Source of the DNA: Paulinella micropora
Lineage: Eukaryota > Cercozoa > Imbricatea > Euglyphida
NCBI GenBank assembly: GCA_009731375.1
Contig: BJOX01000307.1
Coordinates: 222,237-263,462, forward strand
DNA length: 41,226 bases
Direction of reading: 5' to 3'
In this document: piece by piece, positions 1-11,914 of the stretch
Layout: every line of letters starts with the position of its first letter
Numbering within the stretch: the stretch's first letter is position 1
Notes under the pieces: model-generated
What the model saw: only the letters and a program-made list of their open reading frames with translations
Database searches by the model: none
Told to the model about the DNA's origin: nothing
Program-made: the position numbers and the translations under genes

Positions 1-716
<716 letters not shown>

Positions 717-720
717 ATTT

Positions 721-943
721 GAGAAGTTCCTATTTCTTAAGCATATGAACAATGATATCAAGCGCTGTGATCTCAGTCAGTATTTGCATCTACACCCCTG
801 TGTTATGGCGCATTAGAAAGCTCTTAATGAGAGCTTGATGAGAGCTTTCAAATGAGCCACTGCACAAGCCACAGAGATCAGAACCGGCTGAGAACGAAAC
901 GTTGAAGTGATTGCTCATTGTGGTTAAGTACAAGGAACTTCTG
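721..943 (+). mobile_element. Foldback MITE family A, copy 1
   Basis: The unit starts GAGAAGTTCC and ends GGAACTTCTG, so its ends are inverted repeats. The interior holds GAAAGCTCT / GAGCTTTC hairpin arms. The reverse complement of 2579-2791 matches it over essentially its whole length. It has no ORF. It is a nonautonomous foldback or MITE-like element whose transposase family is unknown. Confidence 0.75.
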
Positions 944-1071
944 ATCTACGTAATAGTATATTATGCGGCTAGCCACAAATTTGACGTGTTTTGCGGGCGA
1001 GCCGGGCTGGGCCCGCGATTTTGCGCCGCATATGTAGTTTTATCGGTAACCTGGCCATATTTTGTATATAT
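944..1071. other. Unannotated spacer
   Basis: Non-repetitive sequence between MITE A copy 1 and the TA arrays. I see no gene in it. Confidence 0.6.
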
Positions 1072-1810
<739 letters not shown>

Positions 1811-1881
1811 CGCTCAAGTACAAACCACAGGTGTGTTTCTATCTATCTATCTATCTATCTATCTCTCTATCCATCTGTCTG

Positions 1882-1912
<31 letters not shown>

Positions 1913-1997
1913 GTCTGTCTATCTATCTATCTATCTGCCTCTCTACCTACCTACCTATCTATCCAGAAAGTGCTCAAGTACAAACCGCGGGTGTGTT

Positions 1998-2029
<32 letters not shown>

Positions 2030-2081
2030 CCTACCTACCTACCTACCTATATACCTATCTGCCTATCTATCTCTCTATCTA

Positions 2082-2118
<37 letters not shown>

Positions 2119-2168
2119 ATCTACCTACCTATCTACCTATCTATCTATCTATCCATCTACCTATCTAC

Positions 2169-2199
<31 letters not shown>

Positions 2200-2425
2200 C
2201 GTATCTATCTATCTACCTATCTATCCATCCATCTCTCTATCTATCTATCTATCTATCTATTTATCTATATGTCTATCTGTCTATCCATCTATCGTATTTA
2301 TCTATCCATCCATCTATCCATCCATCTCTCTATCTGTCTACCTGTCCATCTATCAATCTATCTATCTATCTATCTATCTATCCATCTATCCATGTATCCA
2401 TCTATCCATCTATCTATCTAGGCAA
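1811..2425. repeat. (CTAT)n array with CTAC, CATC and CTGT variants
   Basis: Imperfect tetranucleotide array. The unit AGAAAGYGCTCAAGTACAAA, followed by CCRCRGGTGTGTTTC, occurs before it at about 1804 and again inside it at about 1964, so an ordered repeat is present here too. Confidence 0.93.
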
Positions 2426-2467
2426 CTGCAGAGAAGATCAAATCGAAACCAGAAGCGGTAGACAAGG

Positions 2468-2498
<31 letters not shown>

Positions 2499-2578
2499 TG
2501 TATGTATGCGATTTAGCTGCTCGGCGGGCGCGGTGTTGGAACGAGCGCGAGAACTTGAGGTACCCATCTGGGTAAGGG
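2426..2578. other. Short spacer with (ATGT)n
   Basis: Contains an (ATGT)n tract at about 2468-2500 and otherwise unique sequence. No gene seen. Confidence 0.7.
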
Positions 2579-2791
2579 GAGAAGTTCCTTGTACTTAACC
2601 ACAATGAGCAATGACTTCAAACGTTTCGTTCTCAGCCGGTTCTGATCTGTGTGGCTTGTGCAGTGGCTCATTTGAAAGCTCTCATCAAGAGCTTTCTAGT
2701 GCGCCATAACACAGGTTGTAAATGCAAATATTGACTGAGATCGAAGCGCTTGAAATCATTGTTCATTGTACTTAAGAAATAGGAACTTCTC
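2579..2791 (-). mobile_element. Foldback MITE family A, copy 2 (inverted)
   Basis: Reverse-complement copy of 721-943, starting GAGAAGTTCC and ending GGAACTTCTC, with the internal hairpin GAAAGCTCT-CATCA-AGAGCTTTC. Together the two copies form widely spaced inverted repeats around 1.6 kb of microsatellite. That may be chance insertion or a composite unit. Confidence 0.78.
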
Positions 2792-2911
2792 ATTAGGAAA
2801 CAGATAAACCTGCGGTCGCCAGTACCTGTATTTTTTGTAAAATTTTCATGCAGAATTGGATGTGGTGTAATTGATTTATTTCTTTTCTTTGCTTTTCTTT
2901 TCTTTCTTTTT

Positions 2912-2917
<6 letters not shown>

Positions 2918-3007
<90 letters not shown>
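2918..3007. repeat. (AAT)n array
   Basis: Pure AAT trinucleotide run preceded by a T-rich tract. The sequence before it (CAGAATTGGATGTG, about 2851) recurs at about 4991, again before a T-rich tract, so these flanks belong to a repeated element. Confidence 0.95.
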
Positions 3008-3009
<2 letters not shown>

Positions 3010-3319
3010 ATTTACTATATCTGAGGCGTACTGATGCAGCTAATGGCATATCCTCAACGGACATAAGCCTCCAATACCCTTGTTCGAGGTCCTCCACCCC
3101 CCCGTGTCAGTCTCTCGCCTGATGATCGGGGCCACCGATGGAGCTCCTGAGGGCAAGACTGCACTAAGCCGAGGTTATTCCGCAGTCCCAGCAACCTCTT
3201 GCAAGACGTCACCGAATGTGCAAGTGCATACACCAAGCGCGGTTGCTAGAGCTGCCTCGAAACCCCACCCATAACAATCTGGTGTCTGCTGGGTCCTGGG
3301 CTATCAACCAGCATATGCG

Positions 3320-3373
<54 letters not shown>
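3010..3373 (+). mobile_element. SINE-like unit with AAT tail
   Basis: The start resembles a tRNA-derived head, with an A-box-like TGCAGCTAATGG near 3035 and a B-box-like TTGTTCGAGGTCC near 3081, about 50 bp apart. The unit runs into an (AAT)n tail at 3325-3373 and is preceded by another AAT array. The boxes are imperfect. The tail could instead belong to the minus-strand LINE next to it. Confidence 0.35.
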
Positions 3374-4473
3374 GACTTATCAGTGAATTGGCCTTTGATC
3401 CTGTCGGACATGTGCCTCCATTGGTATCACGGGGCCGTTCGGTGACGCGGCTCCGCTCCAAAGACTCGACTGGCGGTGCAATGTGCAAGTGAGCGTGCTG
3501 TGCATGTGCAAGTGGGTGCAAGGAGTGAGAGGAGTTATCTGCCGAGAAGAAGTCCGCGACGCTGCGCTGACCTCCACCTACAACAGATCTAGCCAGACAT
3601 TCTACCTGACTAGGCCTTCCCCTCCTTCTACCCACCTCCTGAACGACCGCCGTGAGGTCGATCTCCTCCTCCTCCTCCGCCCCCTCTGCCTCCCTGATCT
3701 GCGCCTCCAACTCCTCCCACTCCTTCCAGATGGTGGCAACAAACCTTCCTAACTCCTCCTCCACCTCTTCTGGGATAGGGATAAACATAACGCCGAGCAT
3801 CGCAGCCATCTTTTCATCCTCCCCCTTCAGCCATTCCTCTTTGAAGAGCCTCATCTCCTCCTCCGCCTCCCGCAGTTCCCTGTGATAGAGCCCTCCTCGA
3901 TTCAGCATGAGGGGCTGCCGGGCTTGCGCCTCATCGATAAACTTAAACAGTGCCTCACGAGAGCTCGCAAACGTTGGGCAATGCAGCAGGAAGTGACGTA
4001 ACGACTCGTTAATCTCAGTATCACACAAGGCGAAACAGCTTGAGCAGTCCGGCGAGCATGAGCCAAATTTGGATCGGTAGAGGCGAAGGCGATTGTTGCA
4101 GCTCGACAATCGCCTTCTGATAAGGTTGTGACTGCCCCCCTCCAGCGCCCGCCAACGTGGGAAAGCAGAGCGGGAAGACATCTGGCTAAGCAGCACCCTA
4201 AGCCCATCAGAGGGCTTAGCCTGCCGCTTCCAGCCAGCTATTTCCTGCCGGACAGACCATTGCTTTACCACCTCGTTCCAGTTCGCCAGAGCGGCCCGCC
4301 AGTCCTTATCATCTACCGTGCCATATTCGTTCACTACCCGCTTGAGCGCATCCAAGCCCTCCCGCAGCCTGTGATCTGCTAAGATCAAATTTCCCGTATC
4401 TTCCTTCCATTTGCACCGACCCGTGCTGTAAAGCCTGCGTGTTAGCGCTGTGTTGCCCAGTAGCTCGATGCGC

Positions 4474-4475
<2 letters not shown>
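3374..4475 (-). pseudogene. Non-LTR retrotransposon (LINE) ORF2 C-terminal fragment
   Basis: The open minus-strand frame of about 360 codons has no upstream part: it begins at the edge of an AAT array, as expected for a 5'-truncated insertion. Around residues 130-190 it has a Cys/His cluster of the kind that follows LINE reverse transcriptases (zf-RVT-like), with CSPDCSSC, then ETEIN-like residues, then RHFLLHCPTF. The preceding stretch is Trp- and Arg-rich, and the following stretch is acidic and helical. No RT palm motifs are included. The open frame continues into the ATT tract as poly-Leu, which is not real coding. The clade cannot be assigned. Confidence 0.72.
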
Positions 4476-4553
<78 letters not shown>

Positions 4554-4573
4554 TGATGATAATAATAATAATA
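4476..4573. repeat. (AAT)n array with short ATG interruption
   Basis: AAT trinucleotide run directly abutting the 5' edge of the LINE fragment, followed by A/T-rich degenerate sequence to about 4690. Confidence 0.95.
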
Positions 4574-5330
4574 AATATAAATAAATAAATAAATTTTAAA
4601 AAAATTATAAAAAAAAATTGAAAAAAAAACATATTATTAGTATTATTATTACTTTTATTTGAAATAGTTAAGATCATAACCGATTTAGGCTGCTCGATTA
4701 TTTCTGGCTCAGTCGTCGCAGTTGTCTCGCTCCTCCGTTGAGACCTTCAGCTCACCACAGCATAGCAGATCCCTATGCACCACCCCCGCCCCGATCTCGT
4801 CATTCACCTCACCACAGCATGGCAGATCCCAGTCCAACGCCCCCGCCCTGAGCTTCTACAACCGAGCGTCTAAATAACAGACTGTAGTGAGTGTGGTTGA
4901 GTCGATTGCGTTTGCATCAGAAGCATTTGCTGTCCCACTCTCGCTCTAATGACAAAGTTATATACTGAGTAGTATGTATTGTACATTCGAATCAGAATTG
5001 GATGTGTAATTAATTTCTTTTTTCTTTTCTTTTCTTTTCTTTTCTTTTATTTATATATATATATATTAATATATATATATATATATAGGATATATATATA
5101 TATATAGGATCATAACGGATTTGGTTACACGATCACCAAATCGCATACATACATACATACATACATATTAATACGTACGTACGTATATACATACACAAGC
5201 AACTTATTACATGCATACATACATGCATTTGTTACATACATACATACATTTGTTACATACATATTTCACAGCGCCTGAGCCCGAGGTGGCAGGCGGTGCG
5301 CATATACATATATTATATATATACATCATT
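4574..5330. other. No gene; small tandem repeat and AT/ATAC microsatellites
   Basis: Two diverged copies of a 57-bp unit starting CTCACCACAGCAT lie at 4751 and 4808. A T-rich tract and (TA)n lie at 5020-5105, and (ATAC)n at 5145-5255. I see no credible ORF. Confidence 0.75.
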
Positions 5331-5394
5331 TAATAAAAAGAAATGCTTAGAGAACACATGAAAGATCAAAGGACCGATCGTTCGACCCTCGCTC
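5331..5394 (-). mobile_element. Fragment of the large retroelement's terminal repeat
   Basis: The reverse complement reads GCAAGAAAGGGAGCGAGGGT, then CGAACGATCGGTCC, then TTTGATCTTTCA. This matches the last 65 bp or so of the terminal repeats that end at about 19456 and 26527. It is a truncated, inverted copy near the coding fragment at 5903-6330, which lies on the other strand. Confidence 0.75.
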
Positions 5395-5584
5395 CCTTTC
5401 TTGCGTTTGCCTTCTGAGAGTCTCGTAACATCATATCCAGTCCAAGTTCAGTTGAAAAGTTGAACTACTATCCGCTCTCAACTACTTGCACTGGAGCAAA
5501 AGTTCATCTCTCTCTTACTTCCTCGGATGAACGTACGGCTGCGAGCCTATCCTCGCATGCCGCGCCCGTTCCATTTCGGCACTA

Positions 5585-5863
5585 TATTGCTGTTGACATT
5601 CAAGACAACAACAAAAATTAGTTTTTCATTTTTGTGTCAGATTTTCATTTTTGTGACAGTTTTTCATTTTTGTGACAAAAATTCAAATTTTCAAATTTAA
5701 CGGTAACATTTCGCGAAAATTTACGATATTTTGCGGACGAATATAGCCGTTAATTTGAAAAATTCAAATTTTCACCCAAAATCAAAATTCCAACCAAAAC
5801 TGAAATTCCAACCAAAACAGAAAAATCAATTTTTTTTGTTGTCTTGAATGTCAACAGCAATAT
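5585..5863 (+). mobile_element. Foldback MITE family B, copy 1
   Basis: 279-bp element with terminal inverted repeats of about 28 bp (TATTGCTGTTGACATTCAAG, then ACAACAA) at both ends. The interior carries three direct repeats of TTTTCATTTTTGTG and two of AAATTCCAACCAAAAC. There is no ORF. A near-identical inverted copy starts at 40217. The target duplication cannot be fixed: TA or AT would fit. Confidence 0.85.
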
Positions 5864-5902
5864 TAGTGAATATCTCTCACTTCGCGGAACCGTAACTTCA
5901 TC

Positions 5903-6330
5903 TGCTCACGCCCACGTGCTCGACAAACTATATGCCCCTGTGACGAACATGACTGTGGCCATCCGATATTAATATCATTGCGCGGAACCACCCATCATTA
6001 TCGACGGGGCAGTTCTATTGCCCTATGGATCTAACACTGCAACCTCTGAAAGTTTCGTTTATGCCAAACTATCCGGGCCAGTTACTGGACGACTCTGGAC
6101 ATCGCGAACTCGTTTTTAATATGGACGTCAGACTGGTTTGGCCTCCCGAAGATTGGGATCAGCTTCAGCGCTTGTACGGCCGCTCTAAGATTTGTGAACT
6201 CAACCACTCCCATATCCACCGGCGGCAGACCGCTCCCTACTAAGAGGACCCTTTGGCACGTTTTTGTTCCGGATGTATCATACTGCCTCCTGCCGAGCGC
6301 CTCGAGCACACTATACCTATAATAAAGATT
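5903..6330 (+). pseudogene. Diverged fragment of the large retroelement's polymerase ORF
   Basis: Frame-shifted plus-strand translation matches 22796-23226 piece by piece: CPCDEHDCGHP here against CPCREHDCNHP there, RGTTHH in both, LLDDSGHREL against LLDDCSHREL, DWDQLQRLYGRSKI against DWDQLQSLYGRSKI, GTFLFR against GTFLIR, and HTIPIIKI against HTIPIEKI. At least three frame changes are needed. Amino-acid conservation exceeds nucleotide conservation, so the region was under coding selection before this copy decayed. It has no RT motifs of its own. Confidence 0.8.
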
Positions 6331-6339
6331 AGACATAAC

Positions 6340-6420
6340 GTTAGCGGGTGACGTAACGTTAGACATAGCGGGCGATGTAACGTTAACGGGAGCGGGTGAC
6401 GTTAGCTTAGACGGAGGGGG
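6340..6420 (-). repeat. Short degenerate repeat encoding NVTSPA-like units
   Basis: Related units ACGTTAGCGGGTGACGTAAC, GATGTAACGTTAACGGGAGC and similar lie in tandem, at the junction between the retroelement fragment on the left and the gag-protease remnant on the right. Confidence 0.6.
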
Positions 6421-6582
6421 CGATGGGCGTCCAGGGGTCGCCTTAGATCCGTGTTTCCGCACCACGCCGGGGGGAACTGCGCGGTCCCTTGGTCTTGCCC
6501 CGAGCTCGATGAACTCGAGCTCGAGCTTGAAGCCGAGGCTCCTCCAAGATTAAATTGGGAAGCGACGAGATCGGAATACTGC

Positions 6583-7700
6583 TCAGTCTGGCCGCCTCGA
6601 TCTGAGAGCGAGTCTATCTTGGTGGGGTAGAGATACGCCCCGAACTATCCTCTTCCTTGTCAGCCGTCTCATCTGTCTTCTCTTCTTTCTCTTCTTTTTC
6701 TTCCTTTTCTTCCTCGTTGTGACTTCCGTCAGTGGTGATCGCCACCAAATGGAGAAGACTTGAAGAACATTCCTTGTGGCCCTGCTGCTGGGCTTCCTCT
6801 TCGTTATCATCCGAAGGGAGGTCTAGGAACGTGACCATCAGAATTTTGTTGGCATGGACCATGTGTTAGGATGGTCCTGCTGGAACTTCGTAAAACGTTA
6901 TCAAAATGCTCTGCAGGCTGTCGGGGCGGGAATAGGATTTTGAACTCATCAAAAGGATTTGTTCGTTTTCTACCCGTGTCTGCAAAGCCGGCCACTGTTG
7001 GCCGGACGCCATCAGGGTGAAAAGGCTATCAGTAGAAATGTTGGTCTGCATGATAATGGCAGTACCCGAAGCAAAATATCCGCATCCGGTGGAACATGTT
7101 GGGAAGAGTAGAGATATGTCTCATTCCAGCCTCGCGTGCTGTGGATTTTGATATACAATCGTACACCTTTGACTATCGTGATGATCCCCTGAGCTGTACG
7201 AGCGGTTAAACTGGGCAAATCTCTCTCAAGTAGCCCAGCTTTGCAATCAAGCGTGGGTGAATCAGGCCCAAGGTATTGCACCCTGTGTCAACTATGACAA
7301 AGATGTCAAAGGCCTTGTCAACGCCTTGATTCAGTCCGGCTGTAGCCAGGACCGTCCTTGAAGGACGTTTGCCTTTCGCGGACGTCCGGGAACGATATAA
7401 CTGCATTCGACGAGAGCAGTGTCGATCTCGGCGTCGAATATTTTTCGGGGACTTACCCTGTCAGGGTCGTCTACCGTTGCCTGGGCGGTCATCACCGCCG
7501 ACACTGAGGCCTCCTTGCGTTCCTTTCCGCAGCGATCCTTCTATCCGGGGCCCGAGCGTTGCTTCGAGGGCCGCGAAGGGCACCAGTGAGAATTGAGTCT
7601 CTTCTCCAAGTCGCGCATGCGTGTCCTACAAACTTCGAGAGTATGGTCAGGTTTGTCGACCTTTCCAAAAGTGTTGGCAGTAGGCGCAGGTCGAAGCTCC
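6583..7700 (-). pseudogene. LTR-retrotransposon zinc knuckle and aspartic protease
   Basis: Reading on the minus strand, a CCHC knuckle can be recognised at about 7680-7620: YCQH, a frameshift, then GKVDKPDHTLEVC. It is followed by a retropepsin with active-site VIVDTGCNTLGLI (Asp at about 7287) and, after frame changes, the usual C-terminal element in the form ADILL near 7080. An acidic EEKEEKEEK stretch follows toward 6660. The region is broken into at least four frames. No reverse transcriptase or integrase is present; sequence related to the other retroelement takes over at about 6345. Gypsy or BEL affiliation cannot be decided. Confidence 0.7.
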
Positions 7701-7901
7701 TGTTGTGCGGCGCGCGGTTCTCCTTGGCGGGGTCCTTCGTTCACTGGGTCGGCTTGGCGATCTCGATCGCGTTGGCTCCAGAGAAGCGTGCAGTCCTGGT
7801 TGCCAAACTCCCGTCAGACGAACTCAAAGGCGCATGGCCCTTGCGTTGGTCCAGTTTCGGGCCAGACTTCGGCTTACTCTGCGGATGGGTCGCGACGCTT
7901 G

Positions 7902-8640
7902 CTACGCCACGACTTGCAGTTGACTGCCCGAAGAAATGTCACGGGGCCACTTGGTCCTCGTCTTCCTGGTGCTCTGCTTGGCCTTCTTCTTACGAGGAGG
8001 GCGTCGGCTCAAGTCGGACTCCGGGGCCGTCAGGATCATTTTGGGGTCCCAACCAGTCAAAGTACGTGGATTGACTTTGAGGATGAGATACCTCAGCTCT
8101 TCTAACGTACGCGTCGGCTGGATACCCCGCTTCTTTCTTTCTTCTTGCATAGACTCTATGTGTTGTATCTCCATAGGGGAGACAAATCGCCGGGCTACCT
8201 CATACTTATGGGCTTCCTCTGCCACTAGGCCTTCGTTCTTCAGCTGGCAGTGCCTGAAAAGCTTCTGCAGACGCGTGATAAAAGTACCCAAAGTCTCTTT
8301 CGATCGTCGCCTCATGTCGTTCCTGTAGCTCGGGCCAAAAGATTTGGTGACATAGACTATATCCACTTTCCATCGTGAGTCTACGCGATAGTCCAACCAG
8401 ATCCATAGCAAAAGCTGCATGGACTTCACGTAGGAGTCCGTGAAAGAGATCTTTGCTGACCACGCGTTGAGGAAGATTTCGGCCTCTGACTGGGTCATGA
8501 AAAGAGTGAGGTTAGAGAGAAAAAGACGCAACGTGTATCCTAGTGATACCTGATCAAACTTTAGCTTCTTAATCTCTCACACGACGTTGGTACCGTTCGG
8601 TAGAGAAGTCCGGATTCCATAGGCAACCTTCATAAGGACG
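7902..8640 (-). pseudogene. LTR-retrotransposon gag, capsid-like region
   Basis: An open stretch of 209 codons (8531-7902) is extended upstream in the same frame to about 8640 through one stop (near 8577). The protein is helical and rich in Trp, Arg and Glu, with segments such as ETLGTFITRLQKLFRHCQL and HKYEVARRFVSPMEIQHIES, and it ends in a basic RRPPRKKKAKQ tail. Position decides the call: directly upstream of the knuckle and protease on the same strand. I do not see a diagnostic gag signature on sequence alone. Confidence 0.6.
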
Positions 8641-8708
8641 GTGCTACCACTAAAAGGCACACCGCTGCGGGTACGTGACAGCAGGGCACCCCCGGGCCGG
8701 GAGCTACT

Positions 8709-9577
8709 CTATGAAGACGGCTTTCGACTAGTAGAGGCTGTGTCGGCCGCCGCATTACCGCCAGACGGGTTCCCCACCTCCGCTTCGGCCGCCGGGGCAG
8801 CAGGGTCGGGTACGACTGCTTCGGCCGCCGGGGCTGCAGCTTTAAGGGCCGTACTACCCGACGTGCCATCGGTGGCTGCGGGAACAGGGGCAGCAGCATT
8901 GGGCTCGCCGTCACCGTCACCCTCGCCAGCCGGTGGGGTCGCCTGCCTATCTGTGGCGAAAGTCACAGCGCTAGTGCGTGAAAGGGCAGTACGGGCAGAT
9001 GACTGCTCGACTCGGGGCGATTCGAGGGTCCCCTTACGGTCGGCCAGTTCCTCCCCTTGTTCGGGTGAGAAAGAGAACAGAGGCTGTACCTTCGATTCAT
9101 CTTCCTCTTCGACCCTCCTTCCTTCCCGTCGTCCCTCGTACGGGTAGATGAAAAATGTGCCGCTGTCCTCATACCGGGCGTCCGGAGGGGAGGAAAACAA
9201 GCCCGAGAAGCTTGGGCTCCGGCAAGAAAACGTCGGAGTCGGAACTGAGAAAGTAACCCCTCGGAGGCCGGTGGCGGTCGGCTAAACAGAGACCGTTGTG
9301 CCTCTGACCCGCTTTGAGAGCCCACACTGCTTCTCGTGGGACGAAAACCTCTACTTGCGAAGGATGGGAGGGGCCCGCCGCCTCGTCGTGGGCCTGGTGA
9401 GGGAAACCTCATCGGAGTAAGGGCTGCCAGGGGACGTAAAGTCGGAGCTGCCGACGACGACGATGACGATGGCGATGACGATGCCGGCAATCCAGCTGTC
9501 GCCGTAGCCGTAGGCATCGCCGTTGTCGTGGCCGTAGTCGTTGCTGCAGCTGCCGGCTGAGGGCGAGATGGCCCCAT
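8709..9577 (-). pseudogene. Pro/Ala/Ser-rich N-terminal part of the gag-like gene
   Basis: Starts MGPSRPQPAAAATTT at 9577 and continues through one frame change near 9190. It then contains an acidic segment and an Ala/Pro/Glu repeat (PAAEAVVPDPAAPAAEAEV) before a stop at 8709. It is low-complexity throughout. It lies in line with the capsid-like region, so it is probably the disordered N-terminus of the same polyprotein. It could also be a separate ORF. Confidence 0.5.
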
Positions 9578-9626
9578 GGTATGGGCCGCCTTGCGCATCC
9601 CAAAAAAAACATGATCACTAAGTCTC

Positions 9627-9663
9627 GGGGGGGGGGGGGGGGGGGGGGAAAACNNNNNNNNNN
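9627..9663. other. Poly-G run and 10-N gap
   Basis: 22 G, then a short AAAAC, then ten N. The upstream context (GCATCCCAAAAAAAACATGA, then CTAAGTCTCGGG) resembles that before the gap at 16704. Confidence 0.95.
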
Positions 9664-11280
9664 GGTTATATTAGTAATTGTATTGTCGTGAGCACAGCTC
9701 ACATGCACTGGAGAACACACACTCACCTTGCACTTTAGCTTATCCTTGCCATTTCCCTTAACCACACCCAATACTTACTCATTCTTATGGCAAAGGGGTG
9801 AGCACTGTCACTCGTGGTCTGGTATTAATAAACCACTATTAATAAATAACGATTCTGAAAATTAAATTTTTATTAATTTTAATATTATTAATAACATCTG
9901 AAATGAAAGATTTAATATTAATTTTAATAATTTTTTTGAAAAATATTATTTTTTAGTGACTTTGAAAGTAACGGGGCTTGAAAAGGATGCCGGCCGGCAT
10001 CCAGTAGCAGACACATAGACAACAAAGTCGCCTCTCTGCGTGTGGTGAGCATACACAACTGTCACCATGCACAGGCACTCGAAGATAGGTGAACTGCTAG
10101 CTGTCCTGTGTGAGTGTGATCGAGTGACCTTGAGCATGTTCGCTGTTCGTGTTTCCAAAAGCAGGTAGGAGTTCCCCAATTCGAGCTGTCGACAGCACAC
10201 ACGATGTGCGCCGACTCTTCCGAAAATATAGGGAACTTCAACTGAATTGTATTACTAATAATAAGTCTTGACTGCTAGGGCCCTCCTGTTAGGAAATTAC
10301 CAACCTGCATTCACTAAACTTATGATACACACACTGCTGTCATTTAATGAGTCTCAAAATACTTCCGAGAACACGATAGATACCAAATGACGCTGGCCGG
10401 GGATGCTCAATTCAAGTTTATTTAGTACTCTCACTTCACAGACTACTTCTCCGTTGCGAAACAGCGCAAATTCTGATAAAGAGAATATTCGACTGCTAGC
10501 ACGTTTTGCGTACCGGTTTGACTTCTTCAAGTCAGTTTTGAAAAATAAACCAAGAACTATAAAACTTGGACTGCCACTTCACCTCGTGTGTTCCCATTTT
10601 CCCCTATCAATAATTATTAATATTTCATATGACTGAGGACCGGAAACGGCGTTCTACGGGAATAAATTTTGGATATGCGGAAGAGAGGCAATAGTTAACA
10701 TTTCAACTTATAAAAAGCTAACCAGGTAAAGGGAAATAAATTGACCTGTTAACGGCAGTGGAAAACTAACAACTACAAGTTATGACAGTTGATAAATGGA
10801 AAAATGAAGTAACGGAACTGAAAATAGAAGTGCAAACTTGAAGTAAAAACTTGAAAAAAGTTTAAGACAATCTTAATGTTTCGGTCCGGTACGGTATTCA
10901 TTCCGATAGTGTGTTAATAGTAATATTGATTACGACAATGAAAGTGATGCTGTTGATAGTGATAAATTAAAACTCACCAAATAATACGTTAACTTGTAGC
11001 TTACCCCCCCCCACCCCCCCCGTTCCTTTGCTTTAGATGGCTTTGTTGAAATAGTTACCTAATCTTCGGGGGGGGGGGACCCCGATTTCAATACCAATAC
11101 ATACAGTATTACTTACATGCATACATGCATATACATAAATACTTACTTACTTACTGGCTTGCTTGCTTACTTACTAACTCACCTACCTACATTTTTACAC
11201 TCTCTCCTTCTATTTTCTTTTTCTTTACGATGGCTATTTCTGCACAGCGTTTGCTTTATTTTCTTGGGTGGCAAATTTCT
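9664..11280. other. AT-rich region without a supportable gene
   Basis: Open frames are short and lack any recognisable pattern. The stretch at about 9850-9925 (AATTTTTATTAATTTTAATA, then GAAATGAAAGATT) resembles 16725-16775, so part of it is repeat-derived, perhaps the LTR or leader of the gag-protease element. Poly-C tracts lie at about 11004-11021, a poly-G tract at about 11069-11078, and (ATAC)/(TTAC)n at 11095-11190. Confidence 0.6.
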
Positions 11281-11490
11281 ATTACTGTGGACATTCAAGT
11301 GGCAAACTATCCAACTTTGATCTAATCGTTCTCCATCAATCTAAGTGATACGACAAATCTGAAGCCAGCATTGGAAAGCTTAGGACAAGAGCTTTCCAAC
11401 GGTGTGCGCTGCATTTCCGTATCCTAAATATTGATTGAGAAAGATGAGGTCAAAGTTTGAATGTTTTGCCACTTGAATGTCAACAGTAAT
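11281..11490 (+). mobile_element. Foldback MITE family C
   Basis: 210-bp imperfect palindrome: ATTACTGTGGACATTCAAGT at the left, the reverse complement of ACTTGAATGTCAACAGTAAT at the right, with similarity extending about 75 bp inward. In the centre lies a perfect 10-bp hairpin, TTGGAAAGCT / AGCTTTCCAA, with a 9-nt loop. The ends resemble family B, while the central GAAAGCTC-type hairpin and ATATTGATTGAGA resemble family A. Confidence 0.78.
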
Positions 11491-11616
11491 TTTGTCTCTC
11501 ATTCGTACCAGGAAATGAGCACCAGCGCAATAATGTTAACCATGCTCTTCGCTTATCTTCGCGGCGTTTCTTCTTTCATACCGCATGCACCTGTTCTTCG
11601 CGAGCAATCACAGCGG

Positions 11617-11892
11617 CCAGGACGAGTTTTACGCCGGCTAAAAATCATGGTGTAAAACTCGTCCTGGCCGCATGTTTCTGTTTCACCAGCCGATATCCAG
11701 GGTCTGCAGGTACTTTTGTACTCCCCTGCGGCTCCGCCCTCACCCACCTGCAAGCCAGGACGAGTTTTACACTGGCTAAAAATCATGGTGTAAAACTCGG
11801 CCTGGCAGCATGTTTCTGTTTCACCAGCCGATATCCAGGGTCTGCAGGTACTTTTGTACTCCCCTGTGGCTCCGCCTTCAGCCACCTGCAAG
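11617..11892. repeat. Two tandem 138-bp units, each with a long hairpin
   Basis: Units at 11617-11754 and 11755-11892 are about 95% identical. Each begins CCAGGACGAGTTTTAC and later carries GTAAAACTCG(T/G)CCTGG. In copy 1 this makes a 16-bp perfect stem, extendable to 19 with one G-T pair. Because 138 is a multiple of three, a minus-strand frame stays open through both (46-residue repeat), but nothing in it looks like a known protein. Confidence 0.9.
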
Positions 11893-11914
11893 GATGTCTA
11901 AATGTGTTTTGCAG

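Noticed and set aside
6082-6465. 127-codon minus-strand frame opposite the retroelement fragment
   Set aside because: Sense-strand similarity to 22796-23226 shows the plus strand is coding. The minus frame is its shadow plus the NVTSPA repeat.
7559-8328. Plus-strand frames of 130-171 codons
   Set aside because: They lie opposite the gag/protease frames, which have recognisable motifs (DTG, knuckle).
9946-10200. 84-codon minus-strand frame
   Set aside because: No motif, no neighbours on the same strand, and length expected by chance.
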